From: Chionoecetes opilio
Lineage: Eukaryota > Arthropoda > Malacostraca > Decapoda > Majidae
Direction: 5' to 3'
Assembly (NCBI GenBank): GCA_016584305.1
Contig: JACEEZ010003521.1
Span: 60,742 to 124,741 of the forward strand
Length of the DNA stretch: 64,000 bases
Shown here: positions 21,951 through 34,275 of the stretch, one piece after another
Layout: the number at the start of each line of letters is the position of its first letter
Numbering within the stretch: position 1 is the first letter of the stretch
The notes under the pieces: generated by a model
The model's database searches: none
What the model was told of the DNA's origin: nothing
What the model saw: the letters and a program-made list of their open reading frames with translations, nothing else
Position numbers and translations under genes: made by a program

Positions 21951-24900
21951 ATGGACGAGCTGAATGATGGCGGACAAGGGAGCACCCTTGTACTGATCCG
22001 ACTCCAAAGCGCCCGCGGCTAGAGTGCATCATTCATTGTTCCGATGACAATGAAAACCTAATTTCACCTCAAGTAGTCGACTCCTGGAAAACTCTCCTCC
22101 GGGCATAACTCTCCTCCTCCTCAGCTCAAATACGTCGTCATGATCCCATGTTGGAGTTGGCTGAAGACACTCCCGAAGGAGAGATCCCTGCTCTCAATTA
22201 CCACAGAAAATGTTGCAGCATCTTCACGATGAAAGAAAGCACTAGATGGCATCCTTGCTCAAAAAGAGAAGGCTACCAATGGCTGTCCTGAGGATAGCAA
22301 CCCTGCAAGGGCTGGTCGTGCAATCCCTAGCACCTCAAGAACATATGAAGCAGAGTGCATATTTTGATAGAAAACAAACAAGTACGCCAAACGACAGAAT
22401 ACTCGAGAAGTGTTGGTGAAGTGCAGAGAACTGAGAACTGATGCTAAGATCAGGAATGCTGCCACAAAGAAACTGGACAGCAGAATACTTGGCATTGTAA
22501 GCAAAGATATTGTGGCTGCTGAAGCACACTACCACAGGTCCTGCTATAGATTCTACACACGGGGCGAAACTTCACAGCAGAAGGGTGCTGTCAGTGCCGA
22601 TGACAAAGAAGATGAACATATATATGAGGCGGCTGTTAGTCAGTCATACAGTGAGCTCTTTCATTACATCAGAATGGAGCTTTTCGGTACCCCAAAGGCC
22701 CTGATGATGACTGATGTTTACCTCTAGACTTGTGGCATCCATGAAGAGCTTTGGTGTGGACCAAGTGCAGGACTCCACCAAAAAGCACCTGCGGCAAAGG
22801 ATTGAGAAGGAGTTTGGTGGATTTCTTCACATCATCCAAGATCATAATGGCAAACTTCTCATCTATCCAGACAGCTTAACTGTGCAGGAACTTGTCAGGG
22901 AAAACCAATCTCTAAAGAAACAGTTGAAGACCCTGTCCAGAGGTGATGCCCAGGAACTCAAACAAAGGTCTGCCAAGCAACTCAGGGCTGACATCAAGAC
23001 CAAAGCCAAAGATATCAACCAATCCTGGCCACCAGAGTTTAGAGTGTCAAACCTGATATCGTTCAAGAATCACTCTTGTGCTTCTTGCGCACCCTGCTCA
23101 CAGGGTCCGACAACCCTTTGACAGCATTGACAGTGTAACCCCAAGAGTTCAGCGTCTCCTGCAATCGTTTGGCCAGGACATTGTGTATGCAGGACATGTG
23201 GCAAAGCCAACCCCGCCCAAACACATTGCCCTGTCCTTCAGGTGTCAAGTCTTTGACAGGTAATGTTGAGCTGATAAGCATCCTCAACCGCCTTGGGCAT
23301 TGTGTTGCGTACTCGCAGATGGAGGAGATCGACACCGCCCTTTGCTTGCAGAAGCTGTCTGCCTCAGGAGGTTATCCCGCACTGCCAAGCAACATCTTTC
23401 CCGGTGTCTTCACAACCTTGGCTTGGGACAACATCGACCATCTAGAAGAGACGCTGAGTGGCGAAGGTACGTCGCACAGGGTGAATGGCATTGCTGTGCA
23501 GGAAAAGCCGACAGACCTGGTCCCTGCCCAACCCAGGCCTACTGTGGCCAGAACAAAAAAGAGGAGCATTGATGCACCTACGCTGATGCTGCCAACGTAC
23601 AACGCCGGGCAATGGGCAGGCCCACCCATGAGCAAGACCGCTGAAGTTGTTGCTGACGTGGAGACCCAGCTTGCCAGGCAGAAGAATCTTGTTTGGATGC
23701 TGGGCCGCATGCTGCAAGAGAAAGACTAGTCAGTGAGCATCTGGACCGGCTTCAACATCATGACCCGAGAGGAGGGGCAGTCACCCCTGACAACGTCGGC
23801 TACCTTCCCACAATCAATGCCCCTGCCACACAGATGTCCACAGTCAATGAGGTTCTCAAGCAGTCACTCAGCATCCATCAGTCACTGGGCCTGACGAAGA
23901 TTGTCTGCGTCTTTGACCAGGCATTATATGCAAAGGCTGTCGAGATCAACTGGAAGCACCCTGACCAGTTCAGCAACATCATCAACAGGATGGGTGCTTT
24001 TCATACCATCTGCACTCTTCTAGCAACCATCGGGAAGCGTTTTCAAGATGCCGGACTCCGTGATCTGTGTGTTGAGTCATTGCACAAGGCTCAGTCGCGG
24101 GCATCATGGATGGCAGGAAGTACAACCGAGCAGTACGACTGCACAAGCTGGTCTATAAAGCCCTTTTGCGCTTAGTGTGGAAGGGATTCCTGCCTTGGCT
24201 AGCAATGACAAACATCGACGACATGGTACATCTGGAGGAGTCTCTGCGAGTCATTGACATCTTTGGGCAAGGACACTCTCAAAATGGTCTAGGGGCAGAT
24301 CCTCAAGAACCCCTCTTGCACACGTATCTTGGATCTCTTTGAGGAATACCTTGAGGTTTTCAGACGCGGCAGTGGACTCGCAAGCATTCTGGTGACCCAA
24401 ACCCAGACATGGTGGAGATCCTCTTAGGCCTTATCCGTGCATCCAGAGAAGGGGACTGGCTGCTCCACCTGTCATGCATCCAAGCCATGATTCCATGGTG
24501 CTTCGCATACGATAGGGTCAACTACGCTAGGTACTTGTCATATTACTTAGCTCAGATGAGCCAGCTACCCACGACACACCCAGATGTTCACGCTGAGTTC
24601 ATGGCAGGAAAATTCTCCGTGCAGCCGGGGTCGATGAACCCGTTTGGTCGCATCCCTGTGGACCAAACTATCGAAGAGACGGTGAACAAGGACACGCAGA
24701 CAGCTGGGGAACAAAAGGCTTAGTCTCAAACCAGGAGCCGTCACAAAGTATTACATAACGCAGAAATACAGAAGCCGATACCTCAGACAACTCAGAGAAA
24801 AGACAGGAGGGAGCAGCTCAAAACTGACTCATCCCGATCTTCAAACTGAAAGGAAGAAGAAGGATGAGCAGGATGTAGAGACCCTGACAGACCTGATGGA

Positions 24901-26669
24901 AAACAGTTGGCTCAACCCCATGTCTCCAGACGAGGAAGACCTAGTCAGCCTGTCCACTGGCACTGTAGTGCCTCCTGAAGTCAGCAGGGCCTGCTGAGAG
25001 CTCATACAGTAGGAGAAGCGGCATACCAAGAATTCAAGGCAAGGCTAGACGAGGACCAGCAGGAGAAATTCCACGGCAAATTGAAGAAGCAAGGCCTGAA
25101 GACTTTCGCCAAAAATCAACGTCAAACGTAAGTCCAAGAATTCGCAGGATATTGTTCTCAAGGCGGACAGGAACTTATTCAGCCACATGATCTTGGTTGC
25201 TGAAAGCCGGCAGGTAAACATTAAGGATGTTCTTGCCTACCCCCTAGGCCCACTGCCATGGGCATTGGCAAATACTGATGGGACGCTAAGGAAAACAAAC
25301 AAGGCGGCCCTTGCCAGAGAACTGGAGAAGAATGTGTCCGCAGCAGAAGAGATCCCAACCCCATCTGCTACCATCATTGACGGGATGGGCTTGGTCCAGA
25401 AGCTGAATGGAAGCAACAAGACTTTTGGACAGGTGGCAGAGCTGGCCTTCACCAATATCCTTCATGAAGGGGGACAAAGCAAGGGGAATTGATATTGTCT
25501 TTGATGGCTACCGCTCCACCTCAATCAAACAAGCTGAACGAGTCAACCGAGGTGCCGACAACTCTCTCCAATACAAGAACCTAGCTGGCGGGCATCATGT
25601 GCAGCAGTGGAGGAAATTCCTGTCTGGATCTTCAAACAAGACCTCCTGATCAGGTTTTTGACCCGAGGAGTGGAAACTCTCAAAGTACAGAAAGAAGTTA
25701 CCAGACAGGCACTCTATGTCACCTGTGAACAAAGCTGTTTCAAGCTAACAGAAGACAAGTGGGAGGAGGTACCTGAGCTCGAGTCGACACAAGAAGAGGC
25801 TGATACCCGCCTGCTTCTCCACACGCTGCATGCAGCGAGAGATGGCTACAAGGCAGCCGTCATTTGCTCAGAGGACACTGATGTCTTCATCATTAGCCAT
25901 GCACAGCACCATGGATATCTCTATCTACCAGAAGTCTGGAACCAAGACTCGCACCCCATACGCAGATGTAGACAAGATCGGGAGAAGTCAAGGGCAGGGT
26001 GTCTGCGACAACCTGATTGGCCTGCATGCGTTCACTGGATGTGACTCTGTAAGCTGCTTTGCCGGTAAAGGCAAGCTAATTGCACTGACGCTACTCAAGA
26101 AGGACCCGTCTAACCAGGCATTCAAGCAGCTGGGCCAATGCTGGGAATTGAGCGATGAGATCTTTGATAAGCTTTTAGCAGTTCACCTGTGCAATGTATG
26201 CTGGTAGCAGGAGCAACAAGAGCAGAAGCAGTGCCGCAGGGGGTAACAGTGTCAACGAGCTGCGCTACCAGCTCTTCTGTGCAAAGAGAAGGGAAGCAGA
26301 GTCAAGCCAGCTGCCACCATGCAGAGACTGCCTCGTCCTACACGTCACAGAGAGCCAACTTCCAGGCTGCTATCTGGAGACGCTGTTTTAGAGCCCAAGG
26401 CCAACGTGCCAAGCCCCAGTGAGCATGGCTGGACTGAAGAAGACGGGAAGTGAACATCCTCTGGATTAGTTCGGCACCAGCACCAGAGGTGGTGTTGGAG
26501 CTACTGGCTTGCAAGTGTTCACGGGTTTGCAAGCTGCCTGACTGTGCATGCCTGGTCAATGGCCTCACATGCACTGATATGTGCAAGCTTTCCAGACCTG
26601 CCCAAGCAAGCAGTGCAGCAGCAGGAACCCGACCTTGAGCCGGATTCTGAGGATTCAGAGGATGAGTAA
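21951..26669 (+). pseudogene. PIN/XPG-like nuclease and CXC-domain gene of a putative transposon
   Basis: A gene of about 1500 codons, broken by roughly a dozen frameshifts. I start it after the splice acceptor GTTGCAG (21944-21950), where ATGGACGAG follows; the true start is uncertain. In order: Cys/His-containing N-terminal part with EAHYHRSCYRFYTR (about 22520-22560); coiled-coil-like segment with LVRENQSLKKQLKTL (about 22890-22940); long middle region with GYLPTINAPATQMSTVNEVL (about 23800-23860); PIN/XPG-I-like motifs QEEADTRLLLHTLHA (about 25790), SEDTDVFII (about 25870) and HAFTGCDSV (about 26025); CXC cluster CKCSRVCKLPDCACLVNG (about 26509) and CTDMCKL; acidic end DSEDSEDE and stop. 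Acidic residues in those motifs are where such nucleases bind metal. Related multi-copy proteins occur in fish, cnidarian and arthropod genomes; their function is unknown to me. Confidence 0.75.
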
Positions 26670-26927
26670 ACGGTACAGCAGATACATATGTTTCTGGCGC
26701 TTCTATGCATGTCTAAAGGTTCCATATGACTCAACAAATTATTAATACAATAGTTTCAAGAATATTAGTCCTTGTTATGTTCACAAGAAGTCGCATAGAA
26801 GTACACATTCAGACTGCATTGCATATGGTAGCGACACATTTCTGTTCATTAGTACGTATTAGTGTTTTAACTTTTATGTCATTTAACCTGATGCCAGCTT
26901 ATTATGTTATTGTGTGTTTTATTAGCA

Positions 26928-26933
26928 AATAAA
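26928..26933 (+). promoter_or_regulatory. polyadenylation signal of the PIN/CXC gene
   Basis: AATAAA lies about 260 bases after the stop codon, before the right terminal repeat, which fits a transposon-internal 3-prime UTR. Confidence 0.55.
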
Positions 26934-27163
26934 ACTGTAATTGAATGAACTTCGATTTTTGAACATTTTCAGAAGGTTAACCTATAGTAATATCACTTTC
27001 ACAGTTGTGGATGTCCATAGTTGAGTGCCGTTGGGTGCGGCTATAAAAGTCACAATTACTAGCACTAAGCTACCACCTAGCAAGGGCTATCATATCAAAA
27101 TATATTCTATAGACATGGGGAATATAAAAAACATCACTAGGCCTTGCCACCTCGGATGGTACC

Positions 27164-27730
27164 AAAAAGTGATTTTGGGGGTCCGGCTCATGGACTATAA
27201 GAAGCATATGGGAGGAACAGACCTAAAGTCACCTCTCTTCCTCTCACGAAGCTCGTGCGTAGAGAGGATACCTTTGGCCTAACTAAGCCTCCGAGCCAAT
27301 AAATTAGTGTGTTGGACAAAGGGCAACCTGTGCACGGCAGCCAAACACCCCACTCGCCACGCTGAACCATCTAAGTTCACAGATGTACACAGATGGCCGT
27401 AACAGCCGTCACAGATTATTGAAGTAAAAAACGACACTACGTATCCGTATTTGGCAGTGGGTGCCAGTGCAGGCCTCCACAGCAGGGGAGAACCTCACTG
27501 TTTCCGCCAAACAGCAACGAACTCCGTAACTTAGCATGGTAACACAAGTGGTGCGCAATGGCACAAAGTTTAAATGTTGTAACGTTCTTCGTAACTGGTC
27601 CAGACCAGCTAAGTGTTATCTATATGGTACAGGTAACAGTTTCTTAAAAAAAAAAAAAAAATTACCTAACAGTGCACTGATAATGTGATGTAAGGTACAA
27701 TGGTGAAATATATATATATATATATTATAT

Positions 27731-27764
<34 letters not shown>

Positions 27765-27849
27765 ATATATATATATTATTATATTATATATATATAATAT
27801 TATATATTATTAATATTATATATTATTAATTACATTTACTTGCATATAC
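27164..27849. other. intergenic stretch with dispersed repeat and TA tract
   Basis: Holds the dispersed repeat shared with 801-890 (27541-27640), an A-run (27647-27661) and a long TA microsatellite (about 27710-27835). No gene. The TA tract lies just downstream of the hAT exon donor on the minus strand, where the next hAT exon would be expected, and that exon is absent. Confidence 0.6.
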
Positions 27850-29160
27850 TTACATTTCGATCTTGAATGAAGCACATACATTCCCTATGGCATCATCTTC
27901 CTCTCGAACTATTCTTAAGATCCTTTTGACAGCCAAGAATGTAGAGTTCCACTTGGTTTGGTTTGGCCGAATTAGTTGTATCCTGCACTCTGCCTCTACT
28001 GTCTCAGCTGCAACTGATGATCGTCCAACTGTATTCCAAATAGCCTGGCACTTTGCAAATGCTGAACAAAATAACTTTTGGTAGGGGTCATTGGACTCTA
28101 CTTTTGTTACATCAACATCCACGGTAGCCACAAGATTAAGTAGATAGCAGGCACAGCGTTGATGTTTTGGAAGCCTGTACGCATAGGTGCTGGTGTCCTC
28201 GTCCTTCTTGCAAAGAATGCCTGCCGTGTCCTGGATGGTGATTTCAGACTCACGATCACTCTCTTCAGCGTCAGACTGCTCGTCATCTATATCTTGTAAA
28301 CCGAGTCCTGTCTTCTCCATACACTCTGAATGCTTTAAAAAAATTGGACCCACTGTCTGTTGTAGTTCTAACTACTTTGTTTCGTATCTTATATTCAGAG
28401 TGTATTTCATCCAGGGTGCGAGCCAAAGTGTTATAAGTGTGTGTGCCCTTTAACTGCCTGCAAGCTAAGGCTGCTGAATGACGCTCAAATGTACTAGCAT
28501 CTATCCAGTGTGCTGTCACACCCACATAACTGCATCTTCTGGATGTCCAACAGTCTGTTGTAGTTGCTACATACTGTGTGTTGCTCATTGCAGTAATCAG
28601 TTTTTTTTTCACATCCATAGCAGCTTCCTCTATTCTTTTGGAAACAGTTGGCCTTGAAATCATATCATATCCTGGCTGTATGCCATTCATAAGATTACAG
28701 AACCCTGTTGTTTCCACAATACTAAAGGGATGAAGTCCAGTAGTAATAAAATCTATTATTAGCCCATCAACTTTTGATTTTGGCTCATGCATGCAACTTG
28801 ATGAAACATTCTCGGGCATCGTATTTGGAAGAGTGTCCTCACTCTCAATATTCATAAATCTCCTCTTATTTGGAAGGGTGTCCTCACTTTCAATATTCAT
28901 AACTTTCCTCTTATTTGGAAGGGTGTCCTTACTTTCAATATTCATAACTCTCCTCTTATTTGGAAGGGTGTCCCCACTTTCAATAGTCATAACTTTATTC
29001 AAATTTGGAAAGGGTGTCCTCACTTTCAATATCTATAACTTTCCTCTTATTTGGAGGGGTGTCCTCACTTTCAATATTTATAACTTTCTCCTTCCAACCT
29101 TGGGCAGCCAGGTAGACGTAGTGGTCCAACTTGTCACGGTGAACACGCTGAAAAATTTTT
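27850..29160 (-). pseudogene. hAT/ZBED-type transposase, catalytic exon
   Basis: Minus-strand exon of a cut-and-paste transposase. From the N-terminal side: a 15-residue repeat tract (about 29095-28830), then SRPTVSKRIEEAAMDVKKKL, then the first catalytic aspartate in ATTTDCWTS, then VGVTAHWID, then the second aspartate in RTTTDSGSNF, then LPKHQRCACYLLNLV, and the conserved tryptophan region NQTKWNSTFLAVKRIL. A single frameshift at an A-run near 28335-28342 splits the frame into 248 and 167 codons. The exon ends at about 27858 with a donor reading GTAAGTAT on the minus strand. The C-terminal exon, of the type seen at 1074-1390, is missing. The BED finger is not visible upstream of 29160. Confidence 0.85.
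28830..29095 (-). repeat. 45-bp in-frame tandem repeat in the hAT transposase
   Basis: About six units of 45 bases encode variants of NKRRVMNIESEDTLP. The length is a multiple of three, so expansion keeps the frame open. It lies N-terminal to the catalytic domain. Confidence 0.9.
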
Positions 29161-29712
29161 TTTTTTTTTAGCATCCTTGCTTAGGAAATAGGAAGTTTTG
29201 GGTGGAGAAAACACGTAAATTAACATAATTGGCTTTGGTATTCCACAAATTATGTTCTAGAATTAGCTAAACCTGACCTGACCTGACCTGACCTAACCTA
29301 ATCAAGACCTGGGCAAAGTACTGGGACCCAACCTAAAAAAATTGGTAATTTTCGTTATTGGGCACCACTGATTAGAGGCAAACTTTATATTTTCCTGAAT
29401 AGTTTAAAAACGTGGTTTTTTAATGGAATCTGGCACTCGCTTTTAGCAGAAATCAATGTTGTTTACAAGTGTGGGGTGCCCGCCCACCCCGCAAACCCCG
29501 CTCTGCTTTGTACACCCGTAGTATTGATTTTTTTTTTCTTCTTGATATCAATCTTTATTTAAGCAAACTGTGAAATTTTCCAGAAAAGTGACCACTGACC
29601 CACGACTGCGTATTGTTCACACCTGCCGTGACATGGTGACACCTGAGTTGTTCCATGATTTTTCGACTGTAACACTGGATAATTAAACTAACAATTATTG
29701 ATTAACCTAATT
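29161..29712. other. non-coding stretch with short tandem and dispersed repeats
   Basis: Contains ACCTG/ACCTA short tandem units (29270-29300) and, at 29380-29520, the dispersed repeat with CCTGAATAGTTT and CCGCCCACCCCGC-like sequence also found in the palindrome arms and at 62800-62900. No gene. Confidence 0.55.
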
Positions 29713-30090
29713 TGGGGGAGGCGGTAGTAAGAATGTTTGCGTCCTCTTGAGTGGCGTGCTCGGTGAACAGAGTTCGATACCCGATGAGGGGCGAATATCC
29801 ACTTTAATATCTTTTTACCCTGTCGAGTGGCCTAAGAACACCCGACATCCCTGCCATTAACTTTACCTTTTGATTGTGACATGCCATCGAAGAACACAGG
29901 GAGTCGGCATGAGGCTCTAATCAACAGTGCCCTTCACTATAAAAATCTTGCCTCGCCACCATGGGCGAGGGCCACCATCTTAACCATCTTACATCTGTTC
30001 TCAAGTGAACCTCCGGGTCTACCATGCCCAGCCATGGAGGTCATTGCCTACAGGGCATGACAGCAGACCTTTTCTGTCGTCCTCTTACTG
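29713..30090 (+). mobile_element. tRNA-derived SINE, diverged copy
   Basis: Same family as 17067-17420: head GGAGGCGGTAG, B-box-like AGAGTTCGATACC, then GTCGAGTGGCCTAAGA, CACAGGGAGTCGGCAT and CACCATGGGCGAGGGCCACC. It ends near CAGGGCATGAC, directly before the LINE at 30100. Confidence 0.8.
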
Positions 30091-30099
30091 TCTCTATTC

Positions 30100-32990
30100 T
30101 CATTTTCAATCCAAAGCTGGCTGTTGCGTAATTGTGCGCAATTGACATCACGTGCTCTCGTGCCCACGGGCCTTGAATCTTCCGAATTTTCTCCATCTGG
30201 CTTCGACTCATGTCACTCTCTTACAAAATTTATCTTGTGCTGTATATCTCACCTAACCCTCTGACTATGGTAAAATTCTTCCGACTTATTTAACCATCAA
30301 AAGTGGAGTAACATCTCATCTCATTTTCCTTTAGCAGAAATTTCCATTCTTGGGATTTCAATGTTCACCACCAGCTTTGGCTATCATCTTCTTCACTGAC
30401 CAACCTGGTGAACAGCTACAACTTTTCTTTCTATCGCTCCAAGACCCTAGAGCAGCTGGTGCAGCACCCTACCGCCGTATTCCTGACGCGCCTGAGACAA
30501 CCCCAACATTCTTTGATCTTTTCCTAACCTACTAACCCTTCTGCTGACTCTGTGAAACTATTCTTCGCCCCGTTATGGTTTTCCTCCGCTCACAATCTTA
30601 AATTTTGTAACCTGCCTATCGCTCCGGTGCCGCCTCGGGACCCACTCCTAAGCGGAGGTGCTTCTGGCACTTCACTCAGCTAAGTGGTAAGGACCTAAGG
30701 CAGTCTCCTTATTTTCACTTGGAATGATTACTGCTTCCATTTTCAAAGACCATCTCTTTGTGGCAGAGCGCATAACTGAGGTTCGTTAGTCTCTGCGGCA
30801 TGGAGGCGTACATTTCCACCACACTTTCTCTAATCTAAAGCCCCCGTCAACCTTTGGTTTAACTCTGCTTGTTCTCATGCTGTAACGAGATAGAGAGGTG
30901 GCTCACAAACGGTACCGTAAGCATCCATCTCTGACACTCATGCCCTTTAATATTTCTACTAACCATAATCATAGCCAAATCTTTACTTCAACTTACCAAA
31001 ACTCTTTCATTCATAGAAATGTCAAATCTTTCTGAATCAAATTTCCCTCTCGTGACTTCTGGCATCTAGCAAATAACATCTCTAACAATTTTTCATTCTT
31101 CACCTTTCCCTCCTCTGCTTCACCCAGATGCTCCACAGCCGTCTCATCTATTATAAAGCTGAACTCTTCGCTTCAAACCTTTGCAAAAATTCCCCTCTGG
31201 TTTTTGTGAAGGGCTTGTTCCTCCTTCTCCTCACCCTCTGACTATATTATGCTGTTATTAAGATCCTTTCCTTCGTATGATGTTGTTCTTTGCCCTTTCC
31301 TGGCCTAGATCCTCGGAAGGCTTAACGGTCCTGACTGAGTCCCTCCCTATTGTTCTCAAAACTGTGCCTTCTGTGCTTTGCACCTTGCCTGGTCAAGGAA
31401 CTTTTCCATCTTTGTCTATCTACTTCCACCTTTCCTTCTTGCTGGAATTTGCTCACATCCACCTGTTCCTAAAAGGGTGACTGTTTCTAATCCTTCACAC
31501 TACTACCGTCCCATAGCTTTGGAAAACTTAACCCCCACCCCCACCCCCCTGCCTTTCTAAAGTTTTTGAATCTTACTTAATAAGAAGATCTTAGTCATCT
31601 ATCTGCTCCCCTCTTCTATCTTGATCGTCAGTACGGTTTCCGTAAGGGCGATCTACTGGCGATGCTTGCTATGCTTTTCCTTAACTGAATCTTGGTCATC
31701 CTCCTTTAGGGGTTTCGGTGAAACTTTTGCCTGTTCCTTGACATATCAACAGCTTTTGATAGTCTTGCACAAATCTTTACTTTCCAAACTACCCTATTCC
31801 TATCGGTTTACGGTTTCTATCCTTCTCTCTGTACCTTCATCTTAAGTTTTCCTTTCAAACCGTATCTATTTTCAGCTAACTGTAGATGGGACCATTGTTT
31901 CTTCTCCTAAATCTTCAATAGTGTGTTTTTCCCCAGGGTTCTGTCCTATCACCGACTCTCTTTCTATTATTCATTAATGATCTTCTAGTCTAACTCAAGC
32001 CCTATCCACTCCTACGCCTGATGATTCTACCCTGCATTTTTCAACGTCCGTTTATTAGACGTCCAACTCAACAGGAACTAAGTGATTCACGGAGAAATGC
32101 CGCCGAGCGCCTAACTTTCTGATCTTTCTATAATTTCTGATTGGGGCAAAGCAAACCTTGTTTTTGTTCAATCCTCAAAAACCAATTTCTTCACCTATCT
32201 ACTCACAAAACCTACCAGATAACTATCCCCTCTCTTCAATGACCTCACTGTCTCCTTCGTCTACAATTGAACTTCTAGGACTATCCTTTACTAAAATCTG
32301 AACTGGAAATCTCACATCTCATCTCTTGCTAAAACATCTTCTACGAGTTAGGTGTCCTGTGGCGTCTGCGTCCTTTTTTTTCCCCCTCCCAATTGCTTGC
32401 TCTCTACAAGGGCCCTTATCCGCCCATGTATGGAAGTATTCTCACATGTTTGGGTAGGATCCACTCATACAGCTCTCCCAAACAGGGTTGAGTCAAAAGC
32501 TTTTTAGTCTCATCACTCCCTTCCTCTGACTGACTGTCCTTTTTTTCAAATCTTTTTTTTTTTAAAAATAAATCACCGACGCAATGTTGCTATCTTGCTC
32601 TCTTCTATCGTTATTTTCATGCTCACTGCTCTTCTGAACATTGCTAACTGCATGCCTCCCCCCCTCCCGCGGCCTCGCTGCACAAGACTTTCTACTCATG
32701 CTCCTCCCTATTCTGTCCATCTCCTAATGCAAGAGTTAATCATTCCTCTATTCTTTCATCCCTTTCTTGGTAAACTCTGAACTCTCTTCCTGTTTCTATT
32801 TTTCACTTTCCTAACTTAAATCTTTTCAAAATAAGATAACAAGACACCTCCAGAACTAAAATTGGCTCACCCCTCTTTGTTATTTTATTCTCTACTGTCT
32901 TCTTTATAGGGACTGGCAACTAAGCGGACTTGTGTTACCCATTTTTGTTGTGGCCCTTGGCCATTTCTTTGTATAAAAAAAAAGAAAAAA
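30100..32990 (+). pseudogene. jockey-like non-LTR retrotransposon (LINE), decayed
   Basis: A plus-strand LINE with a poly-A-like tail. The endonuclease part is near 30340-30540, with GDFNVHH-like residues after a frameshift, then PTRIPDR-like and NILDLFLT. RT motifs follow: NPSHYYRPIALENL (about 31487), DRQYGFRKG (about 31627), and PQGSVLSPTLFLLFINDLL (about 31933, across frame changes). C-terminal residues NCMPPPLPRPRCTRLSTHAP are at 32648-32707. The 3-prime tail (about 32750-32990) has CTTTATAGGGACTGGCAACT and ends in A-rich sequence. Such elements are commonly annotated as mobile element jockey in crab genomes. Frameshifts are frequent, so it cannot be active. Confidence 0.85.
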
Positions 32991-33384
32991 AAGAAAAAAA
33001 AAGAAAAAAAGAAGAAAAAAAAGTGCTATAAAAGGCACTTTGGCACTTTAGGCCTAATAGCTATAGTATTGTTTATTACAGCCCTGCTGTTCTCAGGTAC
33101 TGCTTATTTAGTAATAACATGTCCCTTAATACGCATTGGTGTTGTTATAAGATAATGTAATGCTCCATTACTAGTAAACATTATGATTAAATCATTCAAA
33201 ATGTCACCGAGCGGCAACCCCTGCCATGTGATATTACTGACCGCGCTAATTTTTTCTAACTTCATCTCACGTCTCAGGAAGCTTCAAAAAGCATATGGTT
33301 ATAGAATATTTGGTGCTTAGAATTTACATGTTCTTTCCACCTGTATCTAATTTTGCAGAAACTCATGTTACACCCTGTATAATT
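32991..33384. other. A-rich LINE tail and unassigned sequence
   Basis: Begins with A/AAG repeats of the LINE tail (to about 33020). The rest shows no gene. Confidence 0.5.
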
Positions 33385-34129
33385 TCGTTTTCTGATAAAT
33401 GAATTATACCATGTATAAATTACATTGACTAAATAAATAATTTCATCATCGGGAAATTACCTATTGAAATGATTTTTTTTATTTAGTTAACCTATTTATG
33501 CATGGTTCTAAGTTCATTTATTCAGATAACGAAATTAGCAATGGGAAAGCTAAATAAAATTGTGCCTTCTATTGATACCCTTCATGATAAAGTTGACTCG
33601 CAAAGTTTTTTTAAAATGGCGAAGAGTTGAAGTGAATATTAATTCTGCCATATTTCTTCAGAGTCTCGTAATGCATTTTCTTTAGCGTGTTTTTACTGTT
33701 TTTTATTGATAATATTATAGAACAAACATTTCGAAAAAGATTACAGTATATCATATACCGGAGAACCCCGCGTTTATCCCGGGCACCCACGGGGGTGGAG
33801 CGCTGCCGATAACTCATTTTGCCGTTGTGTTTTTTGAAGTTACCTCATTATGGAATCGCCCAAACCCTTTTTTTTTTTTTTTTTTTTGTTTTTTTTTTTT
33901 TTTTTTTTTTTTCCCATCACAGGAACCGGCCAGGGCACAACAAAAATGGTAACACACAAAGCCCGCTTAGTTGCCTTCCCTATAAAGAAGAGACAGTAAG
34001 AGAATAAAATACAAACGGAGGGGTGGCCATTTGTTTCGGAGGTGTCTTTGTTTACTCTGATGTTTGAAAGATGTAAGTCATAGGAAAGTGAAAAATAGAA
34101 ACAGGAGAGAGTTCCAGAGTTTATCAGTG

Positions 34130-34172
<43 letters not shown>

Positions 34173-34275
34173 CCCTGGGTCGATTAGTGCCGTTGTTTTG
34201 AGGCTGCCGTTGTTTTAATGCCGGTTAAAACGAGGTTCTCGCTGTATACTGATAAACCAGTCTATATGATCCGTA
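33385..34275. mobile_element. half of a foldback element, interrupted by a MITE
   Basis: Sequence from TTTCTGATAAATGAATTAT to GTCTATATGATCCG matches one arm of the element at 46066-47317. It is split by the MITE at 33758-34244: the halves CAGTATATCATATA and CTGATAAACCAGTC rejoin to give the intact sequence seen at 47279-47309. The opposite arm was not found, so the copy is incomplete. Confidence 0.75.
33758..34244. mobile_element. pogo-like TA-MITE, ACAGGAGAACCTCG family, copy A
   Basis: Ends CCGGAGAACCCCGCG and, reverse complemented, CAGCGAGAACCTCG, flanked by TA on both sides. It is in reverse orientation relative to copies at 46222 and 58099. The interior holds an antisense LINE 3-prime tail (about 33905-34130, with AACTAAGCGGGC read in reverse) between T-rich and A-rich runs. 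Confidence 0.85.

Larger units (their letters stand above)
20602..27163 (+). mobile_element. 6.56-kb TIR element carrying a PIN/CXC gene
   Basis: The first 20 bases and the reverse complement of the last 20 agree as GGTACCAYCCRAGGTGGCAA. After a diverged stretch they agree again 71-98 bases in: TATGATAGCC then GGTAGCTT, at the same distance from both ends within one base. This gives an imperfect terminal inverted repeat of about 98 bp. The interior has one large plus-strand gene (21951-26669) with a polyadenylation signal, and a pogo-like MITE in its 5-prime part. GGTACC is its own reverse complement, so it may be either the outermost TIR or a 6-bp target duplication. No other duplication is evident. 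I do not recognise a named superfamily with this combination. Confidence 0.65.

Noticed and set aside
801..27640. Using the 801-890 / 27541-27640 match as proof that the two hAT fragments were once joined
   Set aside because: The match is in the same orientation while the hAT exons are on opposite strands, so it is an independent dispersed repeat.
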